From the NCBI RefSeq assembly GCF_024436035.1, contig NZ_JANFNG010000014.1, positions 62,001 through 126,000 of the forward strand: a stretch of 64,000 nt of DNA, written 5' to 3'. Below, piece after piece: positions 7,911-17,145 of the stretch. How positions within the stretch are numbered: position 1 is the first letter of the stretch; each line of letters begins with the position of its first letter. The position numbers were made by a program, and so were the translations under genes. The notes under the pieces were generated by a model. That model was not told the DNA's origin, ran no database searches, and was given only the letters and a program-made list of their open reading frames with translations. This DNA is from Streptomyces humicola. Its GTDB lineage: Bacteria; Actinomycetota; Actinomycetes; Streptomycetales; Streptomycetaceae.

Positions 7911-7955
7911 GAGCCCGGCCCCCGGTCCTGACGACTCAGGGCAGGGGCCGGGCTC
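7911..7955. terminator. Strong bidirectional terminator
   Basis: gagcccggcccc (7911-7922) pairs perfectly with 7944-7955 (12 bp). A second hairpin, cctga (7927-7931) with tcagg (7936-7940), is nested in the loop. It lies between the convergent SRPBCC and chaplin genes. Confidence 0.75.
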
Positions 7956-7976
7956 AATCCGCGAGGTGCCCTCGGA

Positions 7977-8213
7977 TCAACCGTTGACGCAGGGGTGGCC
8001 GAACGCCGGGTTGAGCGCGCCGATAACGTTGACGGTGTTCCCACACACGTTGATCGGGAGGTTGATCGGCACCTGGGCCAGGTTTCCAGAAATGAAACCG
8101 GGCGAATTATTCGCCGTACCGGTCCCGGTGGTGTCATTGCCCTGGGCCGCGGCCGTTCCGGCGCCGACAGCGACAAGACCGGCTGCGGCAACAGCGATGA
8201 TGAGAGAACGCAT
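7977..8213 (-). CDS. Short chaplin (secreted hydrophobic surface protein)
   Basis: This 78-residue protein has a signal peptide (about residues 1-23, ending AAA) and one chaplin domain filling the mature protein: NSPGFISGNLAQVPINLPIN, then VCGNTVNVIGALNPAFG and HPCVNG. The two conserved cysteines (VCGN, HPCV) that form the intramolecular disulfide are present. Short chaplins assemble into amyloid fibrils on aerial hyphae and spores and lower surface tension during aerial growth. There is no sorting signal, so it would be non-covalently anchored, unlike long chaplins. It stands alone here, without rodlins or other chaplins. This gene is strong evidence for a Streptomyces-type host. Confidence 0.95.
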   Translation of the reverse strand: MRSLIIAVAAAGLVAVGAGTAAAQGNDTTGTGTANNSPGFISGNLAQVPINLPINVCGNTVNVIGALNPAFGHPCVNG

Positions 8214-8316
8214 GAATGCCTCCTAGGCGTGGACGTGGTGATCGCATCCATGCCACGCCGGAGGGGAAGCCGGACAGTTGGTATGACGGATTCACCCCAT
8301 CGGACTTGCGGATCAC

Positions 8317-8826
8317 TCAGTCGGAGTGACGCTGCGTCGGAGACATGCGCGTGGCGATGCTGATGCGGTTCCAGGCGTTGATCGTGACGCAGCTGGCGAT
8401 CAGGCGGGGAAGCTCGTCCGCGTCGAAGAGGCCCGCGGCCTCGTCGTAGACGTCGTCCGGGACTCCGCGCTCGCCCAGGCGGGTAATGGCCTCGGAGAGG
8501 GCGAGGGCGGCGCGCTCCCGCGCGGTGAAGAAGGGGGTGTCGCGCCAGACGGAGACGCCGAAGAGCTTCTGCTCGGACAGGCCGATGGCTCGGGCGTCTC
8601 GCGTGTGCATGTCGACACAGAAGGCGCAGCCGTTGATCTGCGAGGCGCGGATCTTGACCAACTCCTTCACTGCCGGATCCAGGCCCGAGGAGGCCGCCTC
8701 CTCCAGGGCGCACATGGCCTTGTAGAAGTCGGGGAGGCCCGTGATCAGGTTCATCCGCCGGGGCTCGGCGGGGACCAGTGCCTCGTCGGCCTTCTCCGTG
8801 TTCTCTGTGTTCGCTGCGATCGTCAT
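8317..8826 (-). CDS. Carboxymuconolactone decarboxylase / AhpD-family protein
   Basis: This 169-residue alkylhydroperoxidase-like protein has the AhpD core KELVKIRASQINGCAFCVDM. The CAFC pair is the redox or catalytic cysteine motif, and the following HTRDARAIGLSEQKLFG is typical. ERAALALSEAITRL and the C-terminal VTINAWNRISIATRM complete the fold. Such proteins are stand-alone peroxidase-like enzymes in actinobacteria. The start is 50 bp from the divergent MocR regulator, which probably controls it. Confidence 0.9.
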   Translation of the reverse strand: MTIAANTENTEKADEALVPAEPRRMNLITGLPDFYKAMCALEEAASSGLDPAVKELVKIRASQINGCAFCVDMHTRDARAIGLSEQKLFGVSVWRDTPFFTARERAALALSEAITRLGERGVPDDVYDEAAGLFDADELPRLIASCVTINAWNRISIATRMSPTQRHSD

Positions 8827-8847
8827 GATGACCAGGCTAGGGCCGTA

Positions 8848-8867
8848 GTGGCCCCGTCGTGTGGTCC
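8848..8867. promoter_or_regulatory. Candidate MocR operator in the 50-bp divergent interval
   Basis: Two copies of GTGGYCC occur at 8848-8854 and 8861-8867, 13 bp apart, between the divergent AhpD-like and MocR starts. MocR regulators commonly bind short direct repeats in such intervals. The assignment is by position and repeat only. Confidence 0.35.
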
Positions 8868-8876
8868 ACTTGAAGC

Positions 8877-10313
8877 ATGAACGAGCGGGCCAATCCGGGA
8901 CTCGACCTTCACCTGGACCTCGCGTCGGACCTCACTTCCGGGGGTGGCGTGCGCGCGGGGCTCGAGGTGGCGTTGCGCGAGGCCGCTCGGGACGGGCGGC
9001 TCGCGCCCGGCACCCGGCTGCCGTCGTCGCGGGTGCTCGCACGTGATCTGGGAATCGCCCGGAACACGGTCGCCGATGCCTACGGGCAGCTGGTCGCCGA
9101 GGGGTGGCTGACGGCGCGACAGGGGTCGGGCACACGGGTGGCGGCTCCGCCGGTGCCCACCTCCAGGCGCTCATCGCCGAAGGACATGTCCCCGTTCCCG
9201 GACACGGTGGCCGCCGGCGAGCCGCGGTTGCCGTACGACCTGAGGCCGGGTTCGCCGGATGTGTCGGCGTTTCCTCGCGCGGCGTGGGGTGCGGCGGCGC
9301 GCCGGGCGCTCATGGCGGCGCCCAACGAAGCGTTCGGGTACGGCGATCCCCGGGGGCGTATCGAGGTGCGGGAGGCGCTCGCCGCCTATTTGGCGCGAGT
9401 GCGTGGCGTGCGGAGCGAGCCGGGGCTGATCATGGTGTGCAGCGGGTTCATGCAGGCGACGGGGTTGCTGGCGCGGGCGCTGCGGGCGCTCGGCACGCGG
9501 CGGATCGCGGTGGAGGAGTTCGGCTTCCCCGTCACCCGGACGATCCTGCACCGGTCGAGGCTGGAGGCCGTGCAGCTGCCGGTGGACAGGGGCGGGGCGC
9601 AGGTGGGCCTGCTCGGCAATGGGGTGAGCGCCGGCGCGGCGCTGCTCACGCCCGCGCATCAGTTCCCCACCGGCGCCGCGCTGCCGCCGGAACGGCGTAC
9701 CGCGGCGGTGGCGTGGGCGCGGCGCAGTGGCGGTGTGGTGATCGAGGACGACTACGACGGCGAGTTCCGCTACGACCGACAACCGCTCGGCGCACTCCAG
9801 GGGCTGGATCCCACGCATGTGGTGTATGCGGGGACGGCGAGCAAGAGCCTGGCTCCCGGGCTGCGGCTGGCGTGGCTGGCGCTGCCGCCGCGGCTGCTGG
9901 AGCCCGCGGTGGAGGAGAGGCGTCTGGCCGACCGTCAATCGTCCGTCGTCGACGAGTTGACGCTCGCCGAGCTGATCACCTCGGGTGCGTACGACCGTCA
10001 TGTGCGCCGGATGCGGCTGCGCTACCGGCGTCGTCGTGATCGGCTCGTCGCGGCCCTCGCCGAATGCGCCCCCCGGGTACACGTGTCGGGGATCGCGGCA
10101 GGACTGCATGCGGTGGTGGAGCTGCCGCCAGACGGTCCGGCGGAGGCGGAAGTCGTCGAGCGCGCGGCCCGGCGCGGTCTCGCACTCGCGCAGATGGGGC
10201 TGTTCGGGGATTCGCGCGGGTCGGCGCTGGTCGTCGGCTACGGGACACCGCCCGAGCACGCCTTCGCGGGGGCGCTGGAGCGGCTGTGCGAGGTGCTCGC
10301 CGAGGAGGCCTAA
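8877..10313 (+). CDS. MocR-type regulator (GntR HTH fused to class I aminotransferase domain)
   Basis: This 478-residue MocR/PdxR-like regulator has an N-terminal GntR winged helix (about residues 15-85: LEVALREAARDGRLAPGTRL, then ARDLGIARNTVADAYGQLVA). A fold-type I PLP-dependent aminotransferase domain follows from about residue 120. The cofactor region is visible: VVIEDDYDGEFRYDRQP, and the Schiff-base lysine in YAGTASKSLAPGLRLAW. It senses a PLP-linked ligand and acts as an activator or repressor. It is divergent from the AhpD-like gene, its most likely target. Confidence 0.93.
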   Translation: MNERANPGLDLHLDLASDLTSGGGVRAGLEVALREAARDGRLAPGTRLPSSRVLARDLGIARNTVADAYGQLVAEGWLTARQGSGTRVAAPPVPTSRRSSPKDMSPFPDTVAAGEPRLPYDLRPGSPDVSAFPRAAWGAAARRALMAAPNEAFGYGDPRGRIEVREALAAYLARVRGVRSEPGLIMVCSGFMQATGLLARALRALGTRRIAVEEFGFPVTRTILHRSRLEAVQLPVDRGGAQVGLLGNGVSAGAALLTPAHQFPTGAALPPERRTAAVAWARRSGGVVIEDDYDGEFRYDRQPLGALQGLDPTHVVYAGTASKSLAPGLRLAWLALPPRLLEPAVEERRLADRQSSVVDELTLAELITSGAYDRHVRRMRLRYRRRRDRLVAALAECAPRVHVSGIAAGLHAVVELPPDGPAEAEVVERAARRGLALAQMGLFGDSRGSALVVGYGTPPEHAFAGALERLCEVLAEEA

Positions 10314-10318
10314 GAGTT

Positions 10319-10520
10319 CGTCGCAGGTCGGACGTCCTCACCGGCGGCGCGCACGTCGATCCCTCCGATCCCGGCTATGCGGCGGCGATCGCGACCCTAC
10401 CGGCGCGCGGTGAGCGACGATCCCGGGGTGAGCGTGGACCTTTCGGGTGCTGCGCCGGTCGTCCGCCTCGACCTGACGACGGGCCGGCCCACGCAGACGC
10501 GCACCGTCACCCTCTGCAGG
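10319..10520 (+). pseudogene. Possible gene remnant with a frameshift
   Basis: Between mocR and the lyase, one frame reads SDVLTGGAHVDPSDPGYAAA with high third-position GC. Around 10400-10410 the coding-like signal moves to another frame reading YRRAVSDDPGVSVDLSGAAP, then VVRLDLTTG, to a TGA at 10518-10520. Removing one C near 10402 would join them into ...AAIATYRRAVSDD.... There is no start codon upstream. I read this as the 3' end of a lost gene; the family is not recognised. It could also be fortuitous GC-rich sequence. Confidence 0.35.
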
Positions 10521-10546
10521 TGACGATACGCGCCGGCGGCCGGCAG

Positions 10547-11407
10547 TCAGTGCTGCACGCCGGTGGAGAGGGTGAAGTCGGCGAAGTAGGAGTGCGTGGT
10601 GGTCTTCGGGCCCCAGCTGGTGTCGTGGCCGCCGTAGAAGGTGGAGAAGAACACGCCGCTGAACGGGATGGAGGAGATGCCGTCGGCGACGCCGGTGCCG
10701 TTGTAGACCTGGCTGCCGTCGAACCACACGGTGATGTCGCCCGTGGTGCGGTCGACCAGCTGTTCGACGATGTGCCAGGCGCCGTCGGCGGGCCACTTCC
10801 AGTCACCGAGGCCGAGGTCGACGCCGTAGCCGGTGGGGCCGGAGTCGGTGGGGGTGTAGAGATAGATCTCGCCGTTGTCGGGGGCGGGGCTGGTGCCCCG
10901 CCACATGTAGCGGGTGGAGAAGCCGTTGCCGTGGTTGCCGCCGGACTCCTGACCGATCTGGCCGCCGTAGATCCCGGGGAGCTTGCCGGCCTTGCCCCAG
11001 TCGTAGCCGGTGGGGAACTTCAGCGCGTACTTCAGGTCGAGGGTGGGGGAGTTCGCCAGGCTGCTGAGGCCGAGCGAGCTGAGCCGGGTGTAGAACTGCC
11101 CGCCGCCCGGATTGGGGCAGTCGGTGCAGGAGTTGGCGGACGAGCCTGCGCCGTAGGTGACTTCGAGGGCTGAGCCGTCGCCGGGGGCCCCGGCGCCGGA
11201 GACCTCCTTCAGGTCGGCCGAGCCCCACGAGCCGGTCGAGGTGTAGCCCCAGGCGGACTTCCACGACGAGGACGCGTAGCCGCTGAACTGGCCGGTCCAG
11301 GCTGCGGACGCGGCCTGGACCGGCGCGGTCGTGGCGGCCGTCAGCAGGAAGGCGGCGGCCGCGCCCGCTAACAGGGCCTTGCGGATGCGAGAGGGTCGTA
11401 TGACCAT
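10547..11407 (-). CDS. Secreted polysaccharide lyase (PL14/PL20-like)
   Basis: This 286-residue protein has a signal peptide (RKALLAGAAAAFLLTAATTA, cleavage around AASA) and a beta-jelly-roll catalytic domain. The segment KYALKFPTGYDWGKAGKLPG followed by IYGGQ closely resembles the substrate-cleft strand of alginate/glucuronan lyases of families PL14 and PL20, which cleave uronic-acid polymers by beta-elimination. Two cysteines in CTDC probably form a disulfide. The ATG at 11407 has an aaggag Shine-Dalgarno 7 nt upstream; an upstream in-frame start would disrupt the signal peptide. No transporter or other sugar enzyme is adjacent, so the substrate cannot be inferred. Confidence 0.78.
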   Translation of the reverse strand: MVIRPSRIRKALLAGAAAAFLLTAATTAPVQAASAAWTGQFSGYASSSWKSAWGYTSTGSWGSADLKEVSGAGAPGDGSALEVTYGAGSSANSCTDCPNPGGGQFYTRLSSLGLSSLANSPTLDLKYALKFPTGYDWGKAGKLPGIYGGQIGQESGGNHGNGFSTRYMWRGTSPAPDNGEIYLYTPTDSGPTGYGVDLGLGDWKWPADGAWHIVEQLVDRTTGDITVWFDGSQVYNGTGVADGISSIPFSGVFFSTFYGGHDTSWGPKTTTHSYFADFTLSTGVQH

Positions 11408-11521
11408 GAGAGCTCCTTCACCTTCACGTACGTGAACTATGGACATGGACATGAAGCACTGTCAGGTGAAGGTAGCGCTCAGCTCTCCACCGGTCCATAC
11501 ATGTGCATACGTTGGTCCGGA

Positions 11522-12514
11522 CTACTTCGGGATCCACGCCCGCCAGACGTCCGGGTGCTCTTCGACCCACTTCTTCGCGGCCGCGTCCGCCGACATCCCG
11601 TCCTGGGCGATCATCTGCGAGACCTGGTTCTGCTCGTCCTTGGTCCAGCGGAAGTTCTTCAGGAACTGGGCCGCCTTGCCGCCCTTCTTCTCGAAGTCGG
11701 CATTGAGGTACTTCTGCAGCGGGGTCGTCGGGTACGCGCAGTCGATCTCCGCAGCCGGCTTGGCCGCGCACTGGGCCGTGTACGGCGGCAGCTTCACCTC
11801 GACCATCGGCACCACGTTGAACAGCCACTGCGGTTCGTACCAGTAGGTCAGGAAGGGCTTCTTCTCCTTCGCGAACTGCTTGATCTGGGTGATCTGCGCG
11901 GCCTCGGAACCGGCGAAGACCGGCTGGTAGTCGAGGTGGAGATTCTTCACCAGCGCCTTGTCGTTGGTGACGTACGACGGCGAGCCGTCGAGCAGCTGCC
12001 CCTTGCTGCCGCTCTCCGGAGTGCGCAGCACCGAGGCGTACTTGTTGAGGTTCCTCCAGTCGAGGACGTCCGGGTGCTGGTCGGCGAAGTACTTGGGGAC
12101 GTACCAGCCGATGTGGCCGGTGACACCCTCGCCGCCCGCGGAGACGATCGTCTTCTTGTTCTGGACGTACAGCTGCTCCTGTTGCGGGTGCCCCCAGTCC
12201 TCGAGGATCGCGTCCACCCGGTCCTGGCTGAGCGCGTCCCACGCCGGGACCTCGTCCACCTGCACCGTGTCGACGTGATAGCCGAGTTCGTGCTCCAGCA
12301 GATACTGCGCGACGGCGGCGTTCGCCTCGGAGCCCACCCACGACTGGACCGACAGGGTGACGGACTTCGCCCCCTGCGCGTTCGCGAACGGCGAGGTCTG
12401 CTTCGTCATGTCGGCCGCGCCGCAGCCGGTGACGGTGAGCAGGCCGACGGCTGCGGCGAGCGCACACAACACGCGCGTACGAGTCATACGGGTCCTACGG
12501 GTCACACGGGCCAT
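11522..12514 (-). CDS. Glycine betaine/choline-type ABC transporter substrate-binding lipoprotein
   Basis: This 330-residue OpuAC/ProX-type binding protein delivers quaternary-amine osmolytes to the adjacent permease. It has a basic N-terminus, a hydrophobic stretch and the lipobox LTVTGC, so it is a lipoprotein. Family features include SVQSWVGSEANAAVAQYLLE, the VDAILEDWGHP segment and the Trp/Tyr-rich pocket candidates GHIGWYVPKYF and TYWYEPQWLF, consistent with an aromatic cage for a trimethylammonium group. It is the last gene of the betB-betA-ATPase-permease-SBP operon, 3 nt after the permease stop. Confidence 0.93.
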   Translation of the reverse strand: MARVTRRTRMTRTRVLCALAAAVGLLTVTGCGAADMTKQTSPFANAQGAKSVTLSVQSWVGSEANAAVAQYLLEHELGYHVDTVQVDEVPAWDALSQDRVDAILEDWGHPQQEQLYVQNKKTIVSAGGEGVTGHIGWYVPKYFADQHPDVLDWRNLNKYASVLRTPESGSKGQLLDGSPSYVTNDKALVKNLHLDYQPVFAGSEAAQITQIKQFAKEKKPFLTYWYEPQWLFNVVPMVEVKLPPYTAQCAAKPAAEIDCAYPTTPLQKYLNADFEKKGGKAAQFLKNFRWTKDEQNQVSQMIAQDGMSADAAAKKWVEEHPDVWRAWIPK

Positions 12515-12517
12515 GGG

Positions 12518-14509
12518 TCAGCGCTCCTTCCCGGCCTGGTCGGACGAGGGCTGGGTGACCCGGTCGAGCATCAGCCCCAGGCAGACGATCGCCGCGCCCG
12601 CGACCAGGCCGGTCGCCAGGTCGCCCTGGGCCAGCCCGTAAACGACGTTGTAACCGAGCGCACCGCCGCCGACCATGCCGCCGATGATGACGACGGCGAG
12701 CACCAGCACCACACCCTGGTTGACGGCAAGCAGCAACGCGGGCCGCGCGAGCGGGAGTTGGACCTGCCGCAGCTGCTGTGCGCCGCTCGCGCCGAGCGAG
12801 CGCGCCGCCTCCAGCGCCGCCGGGTCGACCTGCCGCAGCCCCTGCGCCGTGATGCGGATGACAGCGGGCAGTGCATACGCGACGGCCGCGGCAACGGCGG
12901 GCGCACGGCCCGCGCCGAAGAGCGCCACCACCGGGATCAGATAGACGAACTGCGGCATCGTCTGAAGGACGTCGAGCACCGGGCGGATCAGCGCCTCGAC
13001 GCGGCGGCTGCGCGCCGCTGCCACCGCAACGGCGAAGCCGAGCGCCAGGGTGACCGCGACGGCGGCGAGCACCTGCGAGAGCGTGTCCATCGAGATGCTC
13101 CACACGCCGAGCACTCCGATCACCGCCATGGACACGGCCGCCGTCAGCGCCGTGCGCCAGGTCCCGATCAGCCACGCGAGCGCGGCGACGATCAGCAGTA
13201 CGGCCCACCACGGCAGCGCCGTCAGTCCGCTGCGCAGCGGGTCGAGGATCCAGGTGGTGAAGTGCCCGGCCCAGTCGGCGGTGCCGCCGATCACCGGCAC
13301 GCCCGAGTACAGGTGCGAGGTCATCCAGCCGACCGCGCTGTTGACGGGCGCCGCGATGGTGACCATCCAGCTGCCCGGCCACGTCAACGAGGACGCGGCG
13401 CGCCCGGCGGCCACGGCCGCGGCGGTGACGGCCGCGACGCCCGCCCACGCCTGCCACCCGTACGACCAGCGGGGCCCGCTCGGCTCCTCGCCGATACGCG
13501 TGCCCGCGGCGGCCGTCGTGCGGTCCATGACGACGGCGAGCAGCACGATCGGGATGCCGGCGGCGAGTGCGCTGCCGACGTCGACTGTGGACAGCGCCTG
13601 GTAGACACGGTCACCGAGGCCGCCCGCGCCGATCACGGAGGCGATGACGGCCATCGACAGCGCCATCATGATCGTCTGGTTGAAGCCGAGCAGCAGTTCG
13701 CGGCGCGCGAGCGGCAGCCGTGCGGTCAGCAGCCGCTGGCGCGCGGTGGCGCCGAGCGAGGTGACGGCTTCGAGCACGCCGTGGTCCGCGTCGCGCAGAC
13801 CCAGTGCGGTCAGCCGCGCCATCGGCGGGGCCGCGTAGACGACGGTCGCCAGGACGGCGGCGGGCACCCCGATGCCGAAGATCAGCACCACGGGCAGCAG
13901 ATAGGCGAAGGCCGGCAGCACCTGCATCGTGTCGAGGACGGGGCGCAGCGCGCGATACGTACGCTCCGACAAGCCGGCGGCGAGGCCGAGCAGCGCACCG
14001 ACAACGACGGAGGCGGCGACGGCGGCGGCCATCAGCGCGAGCGTCTGCATCGTCGGCACCCACATGCCGAGCACCCCGCACACGGCGAACGAAGCGAGCG
14101 CGGTAAGCGCGACACGCAGCCCCGCGACCCGCCAGGCGAGCAGCGACGCGGCCGCGGTCACGCCCGTCCAGCCGAGTGCGAGCAGCAGCAGATAGACGGC
14201 GCGCACCGCGACGATGACGCCTTCGCTGATCCAGCCGAAGAAGTAGAGGAAGAGCGGGTGGGTGTCGCGGTTGTCGATGATCCAGTTGCTGGCCTGGCCG
14301 AGCGGCCCGGACAGGTCGACGGTCAGGGCGCCCGGCCAGGCACCGCTGCCCCAGCGGGACGCGGCGAACGGCACCAACACGGCGGCGATCATCGCGAGCA
14401 GCAGCAGTTTGCCGAGCCCGCGGCGGCCCGTCAGCGCACGCCACAGCGCGTTACGGGCAGGGGAGGTCGCGGTGGCCGCCATATCGGTGGCGGTTGCACT
14501 CGAAGCCAT
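12518..14509 (-). CDS. Fused double-domain glycine betaine ABC permease
   Basis: This 663-residue membrane protein carries two complete BPD_transp_1 permease domains in tandem. The ATPase-contacting EAA loops appear twice, as EAVTSLGATARQRLLTARLP and EAARSLGASGAQQLRQVQLP, each followed by a matching segment ending IGAGGLG or VGGGALG. OpuAB/ProW-type systems normally use a homodimer of one-domain permeases; here duplication and fusion make a single-chain transporter. The start ATG 14509 overlaps the TGA of the ATPase gene by one base. It is the central membrane component of the osmolyte importer. Confidence 0.93.
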   Translation of the reverse strand: MASSATATDMAATATSPARNALWRALTGRRGLGKLLLLAMIAAVLVPFAASRWGSGAWPGALTVDLSGPLGQASNWIIDNRDTHPLFLYFFGWISEGVIVAVRAVYLLLLALGWTGVTAAASLLAWRVAGLRVALTALASFAVCGVLGMWVPTMQTLALMAAAVAASVVVGALLGLAAGLSERTYRALRPVLDTMQVLPAFAYLLPVVLIFGIGVPAAVLATVVYAAPPMARLTALGLRDADHGVLEAVTSLGATARQRLLTARLPLARRELLLGFNQTIMMALSMAVIASVIGAGGLGDRVYQALSTVDVGSALAAGIPIVLLAVVMDRTTAAAGTRIGEEPSGPRWSYGWQAWAGVAAVTAAAVAAGRAASSLTWPGSWMVTIAAPVNSAVGWMTSHLYSGVPVIGGTADWAGHFTTWILDPLRSGLTALPWWAVLLIVAALAWLIGTWRTALTAAVSMAVIGVLGVWSISMDTLSQVLAAVAVTLALGFAVAVAAARSRRVEALIRPVLDVLQTMPQFVYLIPVVALFGAGRAPAVAAAVAYALPAVIRITAQGLRQVDPAALEAARSLGASGAQQLRQVQLPLARPALLLAVNQGVVLVLAVVIIGGMVGGGALGYNVVYGLAQGDLATGLVAGAAIVCLGLMLDRVTQPSSDQAGKER

Positions 14510-15555
14510 CAGGCAGCCGCTCCGGTGAGAGGAAGCCCCGCGACCACCGCGAGGAGCCGCTCGTGGTCGACGACGCCGAGGCAACGGCCGCCGTCGACGA
14601 CGCGCGCCGGGCCACCGGTCCGCGCCACGGCCTCGATCGCGTCGCTGACGAGCGTGGAGGGCGCGAGCGCGGGACCGGCGTCCGCCTCGCCCGCGTCCGC
14701 GGGACGCATCGCGCGGCGCACGGTGAGCACCTGCTCGCGCGGCACGTCCCGGACGAAGTCGCGTACGTAGTCGTCCGCCGGCGAGCCGACGATCTCCTCG
14801 GGCGTGCCGCACTGCACGATCCGGCCGTCGCGCATCAGCGCGATCCGGTCGCCGATGCGCAGCGCCTCGCCGAGGTCGTGGGTGATGAAGACCATGGTGC
14901 GGCCCTCGTCGTGGTGCAGCCGCACGACCTCTTCCTGCATGTCGCGGCGGATCAGCGGGTCGAGAGCGCTGAACGGCTCGTCGAAGAGGAGCACTTCGGG
15001 GTCGACGGCGAGCGCGCGGGCGAGGCCGACGCGCTGCTGCTGGCCGCCGGAGAGCTGGCCGGGGCGGCGGCCTTCGAGTCCGGCGAGGCCCACCTTCTCC
15101 ACCATCTCGGCGGCCCTGGCGCGTCGTTGGGCCTTGCCCGCGCCCTGGATCTCCAGGCCGTATGCGACGTTGTCGAGCACCGTGCGGTGCGGAAGCAGCC
15201 CGAAGTGCTGGAAGACCATGCTCGCCCGGTGGCGGCGCAGGTCGCGCAGGCGGGCGCGGTCCATGGAGCGCACGTCCTCACCGTCGATGGCGATCTCTCC
15301 CGCGGTGGGCTCGATGAGGCGGGTCAGGCAGCGTACGAGGGTGGACTTGCCGGATCCCGACAGGCCCATCACGACGAAGACCTCGCCCGCCAGGACGTCG
15401 AAGGAGACATCACGCACGGCGACGGTGCAGCCGGTGTTCTTGCGCAGCTGATCGGCGGTCAGGTCGGCGGCGTCGCTGCCGGGTACGCGGTCGGCCTTGG
15501 CCTTCGGCCCGAAGACCTTCCACAGGTTGTGCACGGAGAAGACGGGCGCGCTCAT
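14509..15555 (-). CDS. Glycine betaine ABC transporter ATP-binding protein
   Basis: This 348-residue OpuAA/ProV-type ATPase has Walker [10 protein letters not shown], the Q-loop [20 protein letters not shown], signature [15 protein letters not shown], Walker [14 protein letters not shown] and the switch His in [10 protein letters not shown]. After about residue 260 there is a CBS-like tail ([20 protein letters not shown]), the module that senses ionic strength in OpuA homologues. The start MSAPVFSV overlaps the upstream GMC gene by ATGA, so translation is coupled. Confidence 0.95.
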   Translation of the reverse strand: MSAPVFSVHNLWKVFGPKAKADRVPGSDAADLTADQLRKNTGCTVAVRDVSFDVLAGEVFVVMGLSGSGKSTLVRCLTRLIEPTAGEIAIDGEDVRSMDRARLRDLRRHRASMVFQHFGLLPHRTVLDNVAYGLEIQGAGKAQRRARAAEMVEKVGLAGLEGRRPGQLSGGQQQRVGLARALAVDPEVLLFDEPFSALDPLIRRDMQEEVVRLHHDEGRTMVFITHDLGEALRIGDRIALMRDGRIVQCGTPEEIVGSPADDYVRDFVRDVPREQVLTVRRAMRPADAGEADAGPALAPSTLVSDAIEAVARTGGPARVVDGGRCLGVVDHERLLAVVAGLPLTGAAA

Positions 15556-17093
15556 CGGGCCCCACCCCCTTGGGCCGGGGCCCCGCCGAGCAGTTCGGCG
15601 GCCTTCTCCCCCACCATAAGCACGCCGATCATCGGGTTGACGGCCGGCATCGTCGGGAAGACGGACGCGTCCGCGATGCGGATGCCGTCCAGGCCGCGGA
15701 TGCGCAACTGTGGGTCGACGACGGCGAGTTCGTCGTCGGCGGCGCCCATCCTGCACGTACCGGCGGGGTGGTAGACGGTGTGCGCGACCTTGCGGGCGTA
15801 CTCGGAGATCTCCTCGTCGGAGGTGATCTCAGGCCCCGGGCACACCTCGCGCTTGAGCCAGCCCGCCAGCGGCTGCGCCTTGGCGATCTCGCGGGCGATG
15901 CGGATGCCGTCGACGAGGGTCCGGCCGTCGTAGTCCTCCTCGTCGGTGAAGTACCGGAAGTCGAGAGCGGGCTTGACCGACTGGTCGGCGCTGGTGAGGT
16001 AGAGGCGGCCGCGGCTGCGCGGCTTGGGGATGTTCGGGGTCATCGACACGCCGTGCTCGGGCCGCTGGTAGCCGAGGCGCTCGGGATTGTCGGTGAAGGG
16101 GATCTGGTAGAAGTGGAACATCAGGTCCGGGCCCTTGGAAGCGGGGTCGCGCCGGATGAACAGGCCCGCGTCGGAGTCCATCGCGGAGTTGTCGGGGATC
16201 GGCCCGTCGGTCTCCCAGACGATCACCGACTCGGGGTGGTCGAGCAGGTTCTCGCCGACGCCCGGCAGATCGTGGACGACGGGAATGCCCAGCGCCTCCA
16301 GGTCCCGCTTCGGGCCGATACCGGAGTGCATCAGCAGCCGCGGGGTGTCCACCGCGCCCGCGCAGACCAGGAGTTCACGGCTCGCTCGGACGAGGACCTC
16401 CTCGCCCTCCTTGGTGCGGACGTGCACGCCGGTGGCCCGGTTGCCGTCGAGTTCCAGCTTGTACGCCCAGGTCTCCAGCATCAGATGCAGGTTGGGGCGG
16501 TCGAGGAACGGGTGGAGGTAGGCGACGGAAGCGGACGAGCGCTTGTTGTTCTCCGGGTGGTAGGCGAGGTCGAAGAAGCCGACGCCCTCGTGGAACGGTT
16601 TGGCGTTGAACCCCTCGACCCGCGGCACACCGGTCGCGGCCTGCGCCGCCTCGACGAAGTCGCGGGCGACCGCGTTACGGTCCTTCTCGTCGACCGGGAC
16701 GATGTTGTTGAGCAGCCGGTCATAGTACGGGTCCATGCGGACCGCGTCCCAGCCCTCGGCGCCGGCCGCCGCCCACTCGTCCCAGTCGGACGGCAGGGGC
16801 TTGAAGCTGATCAGCGTGTTGTGCGACGAGCAGCCGCCGAGCACGCGGGCGCGGCTGTGCCGGATGTGGGAGTTGCCGCGCGGCTGCTCGGTGGTCGGGT
16901 AGTCGTAGTCGAGCTCGCTGCCGAGCAGGCCCATCCAGCGGCGGAGGGTGAGCACTTCCGGGCGGTCGACGTCCGACGGTCCGCCCTCGATGACGGCGAC
17001 GCGTACCCCCGGGTTCTCGGTGAGCCGGGAGGCGATCACCGATCCGGCGGTGCCGCCGCCGATGACGACGTAGTCGTAGACGTGCTGGGACAT
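15552..17093 (-). CDS. betA: Choline dehydrogenase-type GMC oxidoreductase
   Basis: This 513-residue flavoenzyme begins with the FAD dinucleotide fold [19 protein letters not shown]. It continues with the GMC signatures [20 protein letters not shown] and [18 protein letters not shown], and ends with the catalytic-His region [15 protein letters not shown] and [13 protein letters not shown]. Choline oxidation to betaine aldehyde is inferred from the adjacent betaine-aldehyde-type dehydrogenase and betaine transporter; the family also contains other alcohol dehydrogenases. The ATG at 17093 (MSQHVYDY) fits the family N-terminus. It is the second gene of the operon, 52 nt after betB. Confidence 0.88.
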   Translation of the reverse strand: MSQHVYDYVVIGGGTAGSVIASRLTENPGVRVAVIEGGPSDVDRPEVLTLRRWMGLLGSELDYDYPTTEQPRGNSHIRHSRARVLGGCSSHNTLISFKPLPSDWDEWAAAGAEGWDAVRMDPYYDRLLNNIVPVDEKDRNAVARDFVEAAQAATGVPRVEGFNAKPFHEGVGFFDLAYHPENNKRSSASVAYLHPFLDRPNLHLMLETWAYKLELDGNRATGVHVRTKEGEEVLVRASRELLVCAGAVDTPRLLMHSGIGPKRDLEALGIPVVHDLPGVGENLLDHPESVIVWETDGPIPDNSAMDSDAGLFIRRDPASKGPDLMFHFYQIPFTDNPERLGYQRPEHGVSMTPNIPKPRSRGRLYLTSADQSVKPALDFRYFTDEEDYDGRTLVDGIRIAREIAKAQPLAGWLKREVCPGPEITSDEEISEYARKVAHTVYHPAGTCRMGAADDELAVVDPQLRIRGLDGIRIADASVFPTMPAVNPMIGVLMVGEKAAELLGGAPAQGGGAR

Positions 17094-17145
17094 GCGCTTG
17101 GTGCTCCTGGTGCTTGAGTGTGCTCGGTGCAGCGAAACGGACAGG

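Noticed and set aside
11432-14770. Very long plus-strand open frame of 1112 codons over the ABC transporter genes
   Set aside because: It is an antisense shadow of a clear permease and binding protein, with Arg/His/Gln-rich sequence and no fold.
15570-17117. Plus-strand open frame opposite the GMC dehydrogenase gene
   Set aside because: Val/Asp/Arg-rich shadow; the minus strand carries all GMC motifs.
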